Shown piece after piece: positions 53,260-64,000 of a stretch of DNA of 64,000 nt; the stretch's first letter is position 1; the number at the start of each line of letters is the position of its first letter. The DNA lies in the NCBI GenBank assembly GCA_947579605.1, contig OX388316.1:18851290-18915289 (forward strand). The letters run 5' to 3'. Source of the DNA: Athripsodes cinereus. Its lineage: Eukaryota; Arthropoda; Insecta; Trichoptera; Leptoceridae. The notes below the pieces were generated by a model. The model saw only the letters and a list, made by a program, of their open reading frames with translations. It ran no database searches and was not told where the DNA came from. The position numbers and the translations under genes are program-made.

Positions 53260-56200
53260 TCATAATATCCTCTCTGTAAATTTAATGTAGATTCCTTCTT
53301 CGGTATGAAGTAGAACTGTATTTTTCTTAAACTTCAGAGGTAGTTGTGTCTTTGGTGATAGATCAATATTAAAGTTTCGCAGAATATATATTAATGTTAA
53401 TTTAAGTTGCATTATTCCAAATCTGCTACCTGAAATGGTAAAAAGTAGTTTATTTAATATTAGAATATTTTGAAAAATCGTAAAAATAAAACAAGCGTTT
53501 TATTCTACTAATGATTAATTCGATGAGAGAGACTAAGACGAAATAAGACGAAAGACGTCTCTCTCATCGAATAAATCATTAGTAGAACAAACCGCTTGTT
53601 TTATTTATTTCGATATGAAATTCTACTACCTAAACACCGACACAGTGATTTAAGACAAATCCTATTTCCTAATTTATGTAAAAAAACAAATAACTGAGAT
53701 AAGATTATTTGTCTTTGAATGACAGGCCAATACCTAATATATCACATATGTTGAAGTGGCCTCAACGCTCCGTAGTATGCAACAACATAAATTATATTGA
53801 CAACTATCCGATTGCTTTGCAACTGACTGGAATAATATTTAGGTAGTGAGTTTGTAAATAAATATCTTAAAAACCTAATTAGGTAAAAGTGCATGAGAAG
53901 GAATATTTTACCTCGTCGATTAAAATTAATATTTTACCTATGCAATTTCTTGGTCCTTCTCCGAATGGCAGATATGCAAATGGATGTCTATGCTTTTTAT
54001 TTTCATTACTGAACCTTTCTGGAATAAACTTTTCCGGTTCAGGATAAATTTCTGGATCATGGTGAATTCCATAGACCGAGATTGCTATTCCAGTGCCTTT
54101 TTCAATAACTGTATCCGACCCAGGGACTTGATAATTTTTGGTACATCTCCGAGTCAGTGTGGGGACAGGAGGGTACATTCGCAGAGTTTCTGAAAAAAAA
54201 ATTGCGTTATAATAATTCGATGTATTTTTGTGAATATTCATGAATCAAAACTGTGAGAAGCAATGGAGGTATACCTTCGATGACTTCATCTAAATAATGC
54301 ATTCGTTGAATAAGCTCGTATGTGAGTTTACCGCCATTTCCTTCAATAACTTCATCGATGTGTCTTACTAGTTCTTCTTTAATATCAGGATGTTTAACTA
54401 TCTCCAATAGGGCGTAATGAGCTGCAGTGGAGGATGTCTCAAAACCCGCAAGGAAGAAAACGAAAACTTCTGCAGCTAGTTCATCAAATGTCAAATGATA
54501 TTCTGCAAATGAATTGATAATAAGATGTAGGTAATAAATACATAAATAACGTTGCAAGATTATAAAATCGTAATATATGTATTAAAACGAGTAGTAATAC
54601 TTAGGTAAACAGGAAAAAAATCATTAGGTAATTATATACAGTAATCTCATATAAATGTTATCCTAATTGTTTTCGTACATGTATTTATGTCCTCAGAAGG
54701 CATCGTAATTAATCGAGATATAGGAAATACATTCTTTCCGTGTTCTCATATTAAGGGCAGGTTTTAGGTTTAAGGCGTACAAATATTGTACTCAAATACT
54801 GACAGATATTTTAGTGTTATCAGATTTGTATGGATATCGAATACATTATTTTTATTTTAATTTATCGAGTATTGAAGAGAGGCCTACCTCTCAACCGGAT
54901 ATCTCAGGAATCGTAGATCCCTACTTATCAGCAAATTCAATTTATTAAATAGGTAGGTATATATCAAGTTGGAGATAAAAGGTTATGCTATTTATAGAAT
55001 ATTTACTAGTTTTATACAGATGACAAATATGATGTTACACATTTCACATCAAATCGGAAGGTGTAAGAAAGACGACCCGACAGTTGCTAATTGGTTCTAG
55101 ATTGGCTTAAGTGATATCTGTCAGTGTCCATGGACAGCATTTACCAATTCCGCCATTCTCGCTCTCACGATATGAGGTCCATCGATTGAGAATAAAATAA
55201 TTCAAATCTTATAAGCTAACACTCCTTTAAGCTATTTTATTTCAGATCTCAAATGGATCAATATCTTTCGTGTAAATAATGCAGAAATAGTTAATATCTT
55301 TTTCGGCTGTAAGTTTCAAACCCAAATAAAAAAAGAGAGTTTAATGTACAAAACATTTGGAATTAATTGGTCTTACTATAAATTAACACTAAATATTTTA
55401 CATACCTGATGTGGGATCTGTATTTAACATTTCTATCAACAATTGAAGAAAATCATTCCTTTGAATCTTATTCTTTGTTCTGTACTCGATGGTTTCTTTG
55501 ATTGTTGTAACCATAAAATTTTCAACTTCTTTTTTTGTCATTCTTATTCGGGACATAATGGCTAAGTTAGGAGCAAACGTTGAAAAGACACGATATAAAG
55601 ACCCAAAAGCATTTATATCGAAATTCATATTTCCATACTTTCTAAATTCTGAATTCGTATTTTCGAAGCAGTTACTCTCAAGACCAAATGCACATCTTGC
55701 TATGACATTTGTTCCCAGTTTTGCTGTTAGTTCTTTTACTTCCACATCTTTGCTGTTTTTGATTTCTTGTTTTATAAAATACACCATTTCTTGTGTACAT
55801 GTCATGAGAGTTTTAAACATAAATCTCATTTTGCTTGACGTAAATGTCGGAGTCAATTTAACTCTTATTCTTTTCCATTCCTCTCCTTCTAAATTGAATA
55901 AATGTTGCGCTAAAGGATCAACATCCTTGTGAGCTTTCATACCATGTCCTTCAAAATACGAATAATCTTTAGACATCACATTACGAATAAGATCCAAGTC
56001 TCTCACTTGAAGAAGATGTATGATTCCCATTTTGAGGCCAAAGAAATCTTTATCTTTAATATTCTTATGATAATCTGCAAACTGAAGCACTAGAGACTTA
56101 TCTTTTAATGTGAAATGTCCCATGAATGATTTCTGAGGTGGTGAATATATATTCACCCTTTTCCAATAACTGAACATATATTTGAAATATAAATACACTA

Positions 56201-56261
56201 GAATCCCGGTAAAAATAATTGTTAAATATATTTTACGGCTTTCTAAATATTCTTCAAACAT
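53260..56261 (-). CDS. CYP6-like cytochrome P450, gene 4 (complete, 501 aa)
   Basis: Exons 56261-55406, 54502-54275, 54189-53938 and 53429-53260 (TGA) join in frame, phase 1, 1506 bases. The anchor (IYLTIIFTGILVYLYFKYMF), helix-C EWKRIR, I-helix LAGFETSST, ETLR, FIPERF and PFGEGPRNCIG are intact. It is closest to gene 2 in exon 2 (LAAEVFVFFLAGF, EIVKHPDIKE) and shares the start MFE with gene 3. The last exon is 3 bases longer than in genes 2 and 3. Intron 1 (903 bases) is longer than in the sister genes, and intron 3 contains a foldback repeat. Substrate unknown; ER monooxygenase expected. Confidence 0.94.
53485..53645. repeat. Hammerhead-like foldback in P450 gene 4 intron 3
   Basis: Arms 53491-53533 and 53557-53600 are inverted copies (AAACAAGCGTTTTATT and so on; GATGAGAGAGAC). 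The centre holds GACGAAAGACGTCTC: GAAA, palindrome AGACGTCT, C. The tail TTATTTCGATATGAAATTCT, then ACTACC and ACACCG, resembles other foldback tails. The CTGANGA half is not seen. Confidence 0.6.
54541..55400. other. P450 gene 4 intron 1, no repeat identified
   Basis: AT-rich intron sequence. I see no open frame with recognisable content and no repeat shared with the rest of the window. Confidence 0.45.
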
Positions 56262-56335
56262 TTTGTGAAGACACTTCGTATATGATAGGTCTGTGGTATT
56301 TTAACATACTGAAACTTTTCTTTCAAATATCAAAC

Positions 56336-56342
56336 TTATATA
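56336..56342 (-). promoter_or_regulatory. TATA box of P450 gene 4
   Basis: TATATAA on the minus strand, about 78 bases upstream of the start codon, as in gene 2. Confidence 0.55.
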
Positions 56343-56704
56343 CAAATCATTAAAATTAACTACCCAAATGATGGGATCATTAACATTAACTTCTATTAGG
56401 CACATAATAATATATTTAAGGATATTAAATTTTGTATGATTAGTAGATCTTCTGTTATTTAACCGTGGAAGTTTCGACAATTTATAATTAAGATAAAAAA
56501 GATTATTGCATTTCTACTCTATCTCTCAACCAAATTCACAGCATTGGTCTTATACGACTATTTTTTATTTCTTCTACAAATATTATGGTTTTCGACTATT
56601 ACAATATCGTGAATAGACGAACAATTTATGAAAAGAAACGATGATTATGATGCATTCCTAATTATCAATTAATATAAACAATTACCTAATATAAAACGTG
56701 TGTG

Positions 56705-56838
56705 CTGAAAGATTTGGTTTGGAGTGGCCAGAAGTCCTGGAAGCAGCAGTGGACAGGGATCTCTGGAGGAGGTACCTAGGCGCAATGAGCCCCCGACCCA
56801 ACTAGGACAAGGGGAAGAAGATGTATGTACTATGTATA
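56705..56838 (+). pseudogene. LINE-C 3'-end fragment
   Basis: The plus-strand frame gives LEAAVDRDLWRRYLGAMSPR and PN, stop, DKGKK, the usual end of an insect LINE ORF2. It ends in an ATGTATGTACTATG tail. Its tail recurs at 35735-35795. Confidence 0.7.
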
Positions 56839-56869
56839 TATTAAAACGTCCTTATCTACATGATGATTG

Positions 56870-57065
56870 ATAATGTCCTTATAAGACGAAAGATGTCTCC
56901 CTCTCAATAAAGAACATTGTTGTAGAAGAAAATATTTGTATTAATATTAAAATGATTAAGTTAAAAAACTGTAACTCTCACTGTATAAACTTTATTTTTG
57001 CAGAGACCTTTCGTAGTTAGTCCATCTTCAGTGCCGTTAATTTTTTAATATTAATAAAAATGAAC
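56870..57065. repeat. Composite foldback-type repeats, two hammerhead-like blocks
   Basis: Plus strand: GACGAAAGATGTCTCC (GAAA 56888-56891), similar to the block at 53548-53562. Minus strand: CTGAAGA (57031-57025), then GAAAGGTCTCTGC (GAAA 57012-57009) and AAAAATAAAG. They face each other and share an AT-rich spacer. Confidence 0.5.
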
Positions 57066-57210
57066 TTTCGTAAGGTTACTACCGAAAAATAGAAATAGAA
57101 ATATTTTTATTGCGCATAAATACAAAATATCAACATACATTTTTTCTTAACATGGCTACAATTAAGTTGCAGCAGCCTCACTAGGTTACCCTGTATCGAA
57201 ATAGAATACA
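57066..57210. repeat. Dispersed repeat with GCAGCAGCCTCACTAGG
   Basis: ATGGCTACAATTAAGTTGCA then GCAGCCTCACTAGGTTACCC matches 10668-10710. Confidence 0.55.
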
Positions 57211-58780
57211 ACATATTTTTTTTTAATATCGTTATGCAATTCGACAACTTTAACACTGACATAGTAAATACAAAAATGTCTATATGAGAAAAATTTAATG
57301 TTTTCAATACATACAAAAATGTGAACTTTATCGGTTATTAATTTACATCTTTCTTAGCCATGATTATAAAAGTAATGAATTTTATACTTCATAAAAATGA
57401 TTTATATTTTTATAAAATTACAGGTTTTCCAGGGTCGACCGAAAAAAAAATTGAATGACAAAAAAGTTGATCAATAAAGCACATGTTGCATACTATTAAA
57501 AAATTAAGAGGAATGAAATATTTTCTTGACGATGAAGATTTATTTCATATTCTTAAAATCGAAACAGGTAAACATTTTCTACATTAACTAAGTTCGTAAT
57601 TTTTTCGATAATATACAAAAATAAGAAAAATCTGAAAGCAAGTAATCATGCATCACGCACCAGAAGACAAGTAAATATTATTCTTTATTGCATCGTACAC
57701 TATTAACTTTTGCCATGTGTAATTATTTTACGCATAAATTTTACTTAAAACAAAACCATGTTGAATCTTTAATTTTTAGTATTTTTCATCATTAATTGGT
57801 TGCACATTCATATAAAGCATTGAAGACTTAAAAATTCGTTGTGAAATTCTACGTGATTAGAGGTAGTTACACTTATCTTTATCAAGCGGGCCAAAGGAGA
57901 ACTCGAAAAGCGACAGTCATTCAGAGTATCTTAAAATTATGCTTCGAGTTCAATTCTATTTTTTTTCCATGGAATACATTGACCGTATTTTGAAAAAAAA
58001 TTCCAGCAATCCTTCCACGGACGATAAAACACTTGATGATTTTTGCAGATCTAACCAGAAAACATATATCAAACCTTGAACCGTGGAATGTATTTTAAAT
58101 TTCAAATACTTTCAAATTTGCGGAGAGGATTTTCAGAATTACGGAGCCAACTGTATGAAACAGATTACAAACGGATCTCAGACAGAACCAACCAACTATC
58201 ACATTAAAGAAAAAGTTGATAACATAACCGTTCAGGAAAAGCCACGGCGTCCTTGAGATAGTCACGGATTCATAAAGGGCACCATAAATCAATCTCAATG
58301 AGATCAACAGAACCAACATGTCTTGCTTTAACAAAAAGGTTTTCTAAGCGTTGCGGGACCCGTTAGTTGTCGTTTAAGAAATATAACTATTTGTGATACA
58401 AAAAATCTGAATTTTGTCTGTAAAAATATAATTAGAATTAATGAAAACGTACTGTAAAGAGATATAAAAACTCTTTTATTGAAAAATCAAATCGTTTATC
58501 TCGAAACGGTCCTTTCATTGTGTATTGCTACAATAAATTCAACTAATTTCCTTAAAATGTTAAAAGATTTTTCATATTGTTTCTTATTCTATCAGTTAAT
58601 ACCTCAAGATATTCAGTTTCAAAACAAAGCTAAAAAATATTTGAATCTAGTGACAAATGCCGTAGTTATGTTGTCGTCTAAATATTGCTTAAAGTTAACT
58701 TCTGGGATTGCATTGGCCTTCAGCTGTAATGAATATTGTAAGAATCGTCTTAATGTCAATAATAATAATAACAATTAAAA
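57211..58780. other. AT-rich stretch, nothing recognised
   Basis: Open frames at 57107-57316 (minus), 58095-58334 (minus) and 58479-58778 (plus) show no domain, splice or composition evidence. The last of these ends in an AAT repeat run. Confidence 0.5.
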
Positions 58781-58965
58781 TAGAATTAAAATAGATTTAA
58801 CATAAAAAACTGTATTACTTTCACTGTGAATAATATTTGACTCAGGGGCCTTTCGGGTAGACACCCATCATCAGTAAGTTTTTATTAGGAACTGATGATG
58901 GGTGTCTACCCGAAAGACCTCTGAGTCAAATATTATTCGTAGTGAAAACACAGAATTCCATACAA
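58781..58965. repeat. Head-to-head hammerhead-like palindrome
   Basis: Two inverted copies face a 15-base centre. The plus copy has CTGATGA (58892-58898), a GGGT/ACCC stem and GAAA (58912-58915). The minus copy has CTGATGA (58874-58868) with the same stem. Outer arms extend through GACTCA and AATAATATTTG. The triplet after the short stem III is CTG, which does not fit the usual cleavage-site rule, so these copies may be inactive. Confidence 0.7.
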
Positions 58966-59279
58966 AACCTAGAACTCTGACTCATTTACAAAAGTGAGGC
59001 AAAAAATCTATGAATTTTTGATAGAACCGTTGGCGAAAGCGTGTGGTGTTTCCTACATTTTATGAAGTATTTCTCACATTTCTATAAAAATATATCATTT
59101 TTACATTTATAAAAACGTAACTGGACATTTTTTGAAGTTCTTGTCGACGTTTTAAGCGATTTACCACACTTCTTTTCACCATCCGATCTGTCAAAAGTGC
59201 CGAAAAATGGTGCCTCACTTTATTACAATGACAATACATACGAGTACTCCATCTAGGTATCATATATACCTAAAAATCT

Positions 59280-59345
59280 ATGAGTGAAAGTAATACAGTG
59301 TTTTATGTTAAATCTATTTTATTTCCATTTAAATAAACTTTCATA
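59280..59345 (+). repeat. Third copy of the 58.8-kb foldback outer arm
   Basis: GAGTGAAAGTAATACAGTGT then TTTATGTTAAATCTATTTTA repeats the outer arm seen inverted at 58780-58830. It ends in an AT-rich tail. Confidence 0.65.
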
Positions 59346-59810
59346 AAGTTATTCCATGTACCATACAATCATAACAATTAAAATTTAATTTTTGAAGAAC
59401 TTGTCATATGAAAACAATGAAAACGAATACAAAGAAATAAGTGGAGATAGCCATCAAGATTGAGTGACGGTATGAACAAAATAGAGAGGTTAAAATGAAA
59501 GGCAATGGTAGAAAGTAGATTTAAGTGGAGTTGTCACGTAAAAAAAAAAACATGTATCCAGCAGTGGAAATACAGGGGTTAGAAAATTTCCGGAAACACT
59601 GGATCTATCACTTGTTTACGAGTGATTCAAACATGTAGAAAATAATTGTAGCGTGATATTGACATGGATCGGAAGAATGAGATGGCTGAGAAATAAAACA
59701 TGAGTACAGGTTTAACAAAAAAAATGAATATATTCTAAAGACAAAACAAAAAAAAGAGCATAAGCATGGATTTATATGGTTTCAAAATTAATCGGAAATC
59801 TATTACGGAA
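59346..59810. other. Non-coding AT-rich stretch
   Basis: No open frame or repeat recognised. Possibly flank of the LTR element to the right. Confidence 0.4.
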
Positions 59811-59814
59811 TCTG

Positions 59815-60135
59815 TTGGTGGTTGCTTCAGACCCTGCCTCGGCTGAGGATGGTATGGCAGAGAGTGTCTATATTGGGTATTTCCAGAAGTCGCCTCTCGT
59901 TGTGATTGTTGGGGACAGTACTGCTTAGTGGTCCACCAGAGTCGATGTTGTTCCGATGAAGTTCAGATGATGAATGGTATCAGTACTGACTTGGTAGATG
60001 GCAGTAAGGGGCGCTCGCTCAGGGGTCGCTACTGCGCATGTCCTCCCCGCTCTGTAACCACCCCTCCACAAGGTTTTGGTGCTGCCCCAGAGAATGCCCA
60101 CGTGATCCACGTTCTCTTTTTGATTTCACCATACG
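59815..60135. other. GC-rich island next to the Ty3/gypsy element, unidentified
   Basis: About 300 bases are much richer in GC than all neighbours, with CCTCGGCTGAGGATGG, GGGGCGCTCGCTCAGGGG and CCACGTGATCCACG. Short frames in both directions show no family. It may be LTR or leader sequence of a retroelement, or an unrelated exon. I cannot decide. Confidence 0.35.
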
Positions 60136-60344
60136 TTGAAAGGGGTACATGTATAATAGGTACTATATTATAAAATAGGTACGATGTTTAATTACTAAAG
60201 GCGGGAAGACAGACACGATTTCGCCACACTGATGAAATAGGAATTTGCTTAGGTATAGTTAGTGAGTTAGTTGGATAGCGAAAAAAATAGGTATTAATTT
60301 ATTAGTAGGTAAGGAGATTTATATTTTTGAATCATCAGCACAGC

Positions 60345-60465
60345 AAACACACGTCAATCTCGCCCACCCCCAGTTGATCCAAAAATATGAAATTGTGTTA
60401 CATTATTACAAATATATAGAATTGGGTTACATTATTACTGAAAATATGAAATTGTGTTACATTAT
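60345..60465. repeat. Three direct repeats of a GTTACATTATTA unit
   Basis: AAATATGAAATTGTGTTACA-type units occur three times (about 60385, 60415 and 60440) before a TATATA run and TGGCGCC on the opposite strand (60498-60492). Confidence 0.7.
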
Positions 60466-60829
60466 TATATATATATATAAAGAAGGGCGCCAGAGAATTT
60501 TTTTTTTTTTTTAATTGGGTAAATCCTCAAACCAATAGAAGTAATGAATGAAAATAAGCATGAAGATTAATTATAAGTTTCTGAATTCTAAAGACACGTA
60601 ATTTTTCACAAATAAGCATACTAAGAAACCAGAACATTCTGCAAACAACACACCCACATCTCGAGAAATCAATAGGCATATCTAGATAGCTCAAAATATC
60701 ACATAATATTATAACTAATTTTTACCCAAACAATCAAAAGGAATCAACATTCCTCGTCGTATACAATATTACATATTTTTATAACATATATATTTTTTTA
60801 TATAATATAACGGGCAACAGAACAGTATT

Positions 60830-61075
60830 ATTTTTCATTTCACAATTTTACATAATTTTATCTTTAATGTCAATAACTAACATAACATATTTTTATAATA
60901 TAGGCATCAGAACCTTTCACAATTTTACATCATTTTATCTTTAATATCAATAATTAACATTACATATTTTTATAATATAGGCATCAGAACCTTTCACAAT
61001 TTTACATCATTTTAGCTAATATCAATAATTAACATTACATTTTTTTTTAATAATATAGGCATCACCCAATAATCA
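60830..61075. repeat. 77-bp direct repeats in the 3' region of the Ty3/gypsy element
   Basis: TATAGGCATCAGAACCTTTC and its surroundings recur at a period of 77-78 bases (TAGGCATCA at 60901, 60978 and 61056). They lie downstream of pol and may be part of the 3' UTR or LTR. Confidence 0.8.
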
Positions 61076-61154
61076 CAAATTAATATACATATGAGTTATG
61101 CGAATGTATTATTTTTCTAAACTACTGCGAAAAATTCAGACAATATTTACAATG

Positions 61155-61168
61155 TCAGAACTCTCCCC
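61155..61168 (-). other. Candidate polypurine tract of the LTR element
   Basis: On the minus strand CTGGGGAGAG lies about 155 bases after the pol stop, in otherwise AT-rich sequence, where the primer for plus-strand synthesis would be expected. The LTR border cannot be fixed without the other LTR. Confidence 0.35.
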
Positions 61169-61321
61169 AGTGTCCAGGATAATATACTCTCAATTTTGAT
61201 ATTTTATCATTTTCATATTATTTACACACATTATCTACATCAATGTTAATAGCTACTTACTACGTACTACATACTAATATATACAACTATTTAATATGTT
61301 CTAAGAGTTACTTTTAACTGT

Positions 61322-64000
61322 TTACATTGCACCAGAATCTTCAGGTTCTTCAGGAACTAGCCTGAGATCGTCAGAATGGATTTTGATGGGTTTCCCATTC
61401 TTCTCCACCCAGTACACGTGACCCCGGCCCACTGGGAAAAGAATCTTATGGGGACCACTCCATTTCGGTGCAAATCCCGCGTGGAACCCAGCAGCTTTAT
61501 TCGACAATGGGTGTTCCCTAGTCATCACTTCTTGCCCCGTCTGAAAACGGGACACGGCATGTGACTCAGGGGCGTACGTCCGACTATATTTCTCCTGATT
61601 CTTCCGCATAACCTCGTCTATGACCCCACGATCCCGCTGATCAGGGGTAACCGAGTCAGATACAGTGCCCAATTTCCATTCCCCTGGACGTTTGGTTTCT
61701 AGGCCAAATAGGGCGTGGCTTGGAGTGCACCCTATGGCCTCATTCTGTCGAGTTCGAAGGGAACCGAGAATCTCATTAAGGTAGTCTTCCCAATAGCGAT
61801 GTGGGTTATTCTGCAAGCGTATTCTTAATGCTTTTTTAATCTCCTGGTTTCGTCTTTCCGTTACATTGCTGCGTGGATGATATATGGACGTAGTCCAATG
61901 TATACATTGCCACCGACGAAGAGCCACCTTCCAGGCTCTATGCCCGAACTGCGCACCATTATCCGTCAACAACACGCGTGGGTAGCCAAAACGAGGGAAA
62001 ATTTCCGTTTCGAGTTTTCTAATTAATATGTGGGCTTTTGTGGAACGTAACGCAAATGCTTCGACCCACCGTGTATACATATCAGTGACTACTAATATTG
62101 CCTTATTACCTCTCGTGGACGTGGGATAGTTACCCATCAAGTCAAGGGCAATTATCTCGAAGGGATATTTTGCTTGACAGGCTCCTTGAGGTGCCAACGG
62201 CCTTGTTGGGCGACCTCGAGCTCTGAGACAAATCAGACACCTTCTGACGTATTGTCTTACGTCCTGATTCATGCCCGCCCAATAATAGTTTCTTTGAATA
62301 GCCCTTAATGTCTCTTTTATTCCCGGGTGATTTGCCACATTACTGTCGTGATAATATTTTATTACTTCTGTCTGATTCGCTTGGGGAACAACTACACGTG
62401 CCGTATCCTGTTCTTTATACCACAAATAATGATTTTTCAACATAAATTTTGAAAGGTACTTCTCCTGCGCCGGGGTGGTGGGTTTATAAGAACGCAATGA
62501 CCTACGCCTAAGCTTATGAAGTATTTCCGTGACTTTTTTATCAGTCGTTTGGTTCTGACGTATTGAATCGACAAGATTCCTCTCGGGCCCTTCCGGGAGG
62601 TTTACGTCAGGCACAACCGTTGACTCGTCCGCATCAATTTGTAAGTACACGGCTGGCTCCACCACGTTAACTCCTACCTCTTCTTCCTGTGGGTTTCTAG
62701 ATAAACAGTCAGGTAATTCGTTAGCGCTACCTGGACAATGTTCAATTTCGAAATCAAACTCCTGAAGCAATAGAGCCCATCTCGTAAATTTCGCTTTTTC
62801 GTTTTTAACCTTCATCATCCAGGTAACGGCCCGGTTATCGGTGCGCAACAGAAAACGTCCGGATTCAAGATATGGGCGATATCTCTTTATCGCCCATACA
62901 ACGGCCATGGCTTCTTGTTCATTTGAATGCCATTTTCTTTCCGCATCATTAAATCGGGAACTAGCGTATGAAATTATATCTTTACTCCCATCTTCCCTGA
63001 GTTGGTATAGTACGGCTCCCACTCCTAATTGACTCGCATCGGTTTGTAAAATAAAACGTCGTGAAAAATCCGGTCGAGAGAGTTTAAGTGGTAATGAAAT
63101 AGCACGTTTTATATTGGTCATAGCCGTTTCCGCATCATCTGTCCATTTGAAACTTTTCTTGGTGCTCAGTAAGTCAGTCAGCGGAGCGGCGATTTCGGAA
63201 AATTTTGGCACGTACTCTCGCACCCAATTACATAAACCAAGGAATTTTCTTAATTCTTTTCGAGTTCGTGGAGGTTGAGAGCACGCAATCGAAGTTCCAT
63301 ACGACTCTTTGGGACGATTACCATCCGCTGAAACAATATGTCCTAAATACTCAATTTCGGTCTTACCAATCTGACACTTATCAGGAGCGCAACGTAGGTT
63401 GAATTGTTGTAAACGTTCTAGAACTAATTTTAAATGCCGCAAGTGACTTTCCCAATCGGGAGAAAAAATAACAATATCGTCCAAGTAGACTATACAAAAC
63501 TCCCGTATGTATCCTGCCAATACTTCCTGAGTCATAAGACGCTGGAAACACGCTGGGGCCCCCTTTAGACCGAAGGGCAAAACCTTAAAGTGATAGGTAG
63601 CACCATCAGGAGTAGTAAAACCTGTGAGATTCCTAGATGTCACGCTTAAAGGGACCTGCCAATACCCGGATTTCAGATCAATGCACGAAAAATACTTTGC
63701 CCCTCCCAAATCTTTAAGGGTCTCTTGGATGACGGGAAGTACGGAAGGTTCATTTTCAGAAACTTCATTCAATTTACGGAAATCTATACATAGTCGGTAA
63801 TCACCCGTATCCTTTTTCGGTACTAAAATTATAGGGAAATTATATAGCGACTTACTCGGTTCTATGACACCATCTGCTAACATTTCTTCTATTTTTTTAT
63901 ACAAAACTCTTTTTTTGTTGTCTGACATACGATAAGGGGGAACTCTAATAGGTGTATTATGCTTGACCCTAATATTATGCGGTGTGAGTGGGGCCGGACC
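61322..64000 (-). CDS. Ty3/gypsy-type LTR retrotransposon pol (3' part, runs off window edge)
   Basis: The minus-strand frame is open from the right window edge (64000) to TGA at 61322, so the Met at 63928 is not the true start; codons before it (VKHNTPIRVPPYR) are the usual start of a Ty3/gypsy reverse transcriptase. Order from Met 63928: RT with FSCIDLKSGYWQ, LPFGLKGAPACFQRLM and YLDD (about residues 148-151); RNase H with LQTDASQLGVGAVLYQ, NEQEAMAVVWAIK and RTDN; an integrase HHCC zinc motif around ANHPGIKETL and RRCLICLRARG; the integrase core with ALDLMG, LTDNGAQFG and the Glu in NVTERRNQEIKK (DDE); and a C-terminal GPHKI and HSDDLRLVPEEPED tail. No stops or shifts, so it may be young. 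Gag, protease and the other LTR lie outside. No envelope-like frame follows. Confidence 0.93.
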   Translation of the reverse strand, partial: GPAPLTPHNIRVKHNTPIRVPPYRMSDNKKRVLYKKIEEMLADGVIEPSKSLYNFPIILVPKKDTGDYRLCIDFRKLNEVSENEPSVLPVIQETLKDLGGAKYFSCIDLKSGYWQVPLSVTSRNLTGFTTPDGATYHFKVLPFGLKGAPACFQRLMTQEVLAGYIREFCIVYLDDIVIFSPDWESHLRHLKLVLERLQQFNLRCAPDKCQIGKTEIEYLGHIVSADGNRPKESYGTSIACSQPPRTRKELRKFLGLCNWVREYVPKFSEIAAPLTDLLSTKKSFKWTDDAETAMTNIKRAISLPLKLSRPDFSRRFILQTDASQLGVGAVLYQLREDGSKDIISYASSRFNDAERKWHSNEQEAMAVVWAIKRYRPYLESGRFLLRTDNRAVTWMMKVKNEKAKFTRWALLLQEFDFEIEHCPGSANELPDCLSRNPQEEEVGVNVVEPAVYLQIDADESTVVPDVNLPEGPERNLVDSIRQNQTTDKKVTEILHKLRRRSLRSYKPTTPAQEKYLSKFMLKNHYLWYKEQDTARVVVPQANQTEVIKYYHDSNVANHPGIKETLRAIQRNYYWAGMNQDVRQYVRRCLICLRARGRPTRPLAPQGACQAKYPFEIIALDLMGNYPTSTRGNKAILVVTDMYTRWVEAFALRSTKAHILIRKLETEIFPRFGYPRVLLTDNGAQFGHRAWKVALRRWQCIHWTTSIYHPRSNVTERRNQEIKKALRIRLQNNPHRYWEDYLNEILGSLRTRQNEAIGCTPSHALFGLETKRPGEWKLGTVSDSVTPDQRDRGVIDEVMRKNQEKYSRTYAPESHAVSRFQTGQEVMTREHPLSNKAAGFHAGFAPKWSGPHKILFPVGRGHVYWVEKNGKPIKIHSDDLRLVPEEPEDSGAM

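Noticed and set aside
58479..58778. 99-codon plus-strand open frame as a gene
   Set aside because: No motif, AT-rich codons, ends in an AAT microsatellite, and no promoter or splice context.

Overview
The window is nuclear DNA from an insect-like arthropod. It is AT-rich and intron-bearing, with CYP6-like (CYP3 clan) cytochrome P450 genes, a CUB-domain gene of an arthropod type, and a dense mixture of LINEs, SINEs, DNA transposons and MITEs. A hemipteran is my best guess from the four-exon CYP6-like structure and the pogo/PHD transposase, but the order of insect is not proven. No bacterial or organellar features were seen.

Left part (1-26 kb). The 3' six exons of a plus-strand gene (6146-26070) encode a protein with two CUB-type domains; its 5' exons were not found. 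Its introns, one of about 11 kb, hold two LINE-A copies, a deleted mariner, a tRNA-derived SINE, SINE-B copies, an 11-copy 34-bp minisatellite and foldback repeats. At the left edge a 5'-truncated LINE-A sits inside a repeat whose uninterrupted counterpart lies at about 39.2-39.45 kb.

Middle (26-31 kb). No host gene was recognised. This stretch is a pile of LINE 3' ends, a 1.2-kb hAT element with a perfect 8-bp target duplication and only a BED finger left, and a Helitron-like element.

P450 cluster (31-56 kb). Four CYP6-like genes have complete open exons, start and stop codons and matching splice phases. One is on the plus strand (31303-42211, 505 aa), with a 7.8-kb first intron containing an intact pogo/Tigger-like transposon. 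Three similar genes lie head to tail on the minus strand (43059-45709, 48267-50339, 53260-56261; 500, 500 and 501 aa), with exon lengths of 856, 228, 252 and 167-170 bases. An orphan, frameshifted copy of the last exon lies at 52.3-52.5 kb. The products are expected to be ER-anchored monooxygenases of the group often used against plant toxins and insecticides; their substrates cannot be read from sequence.

Right part (56-64 kb). Foldback repeats, LINE fragments and a 3'-complete Ty3/gypsy-type pol on the minus strand that runs off the right edge.

The most interesting non-gene signals are: (1) foldback repeats whose GAAA is followed by a short palindrome and TC, as in the dimeric hammerhead ribozymes of Penelope-like elements; (2) a SINE whose 3' end copies the 3' end of a LINE in the same window; (3) a filled and empty site pair for a LINE insertion; (4) the decayed P450 terminal exon.
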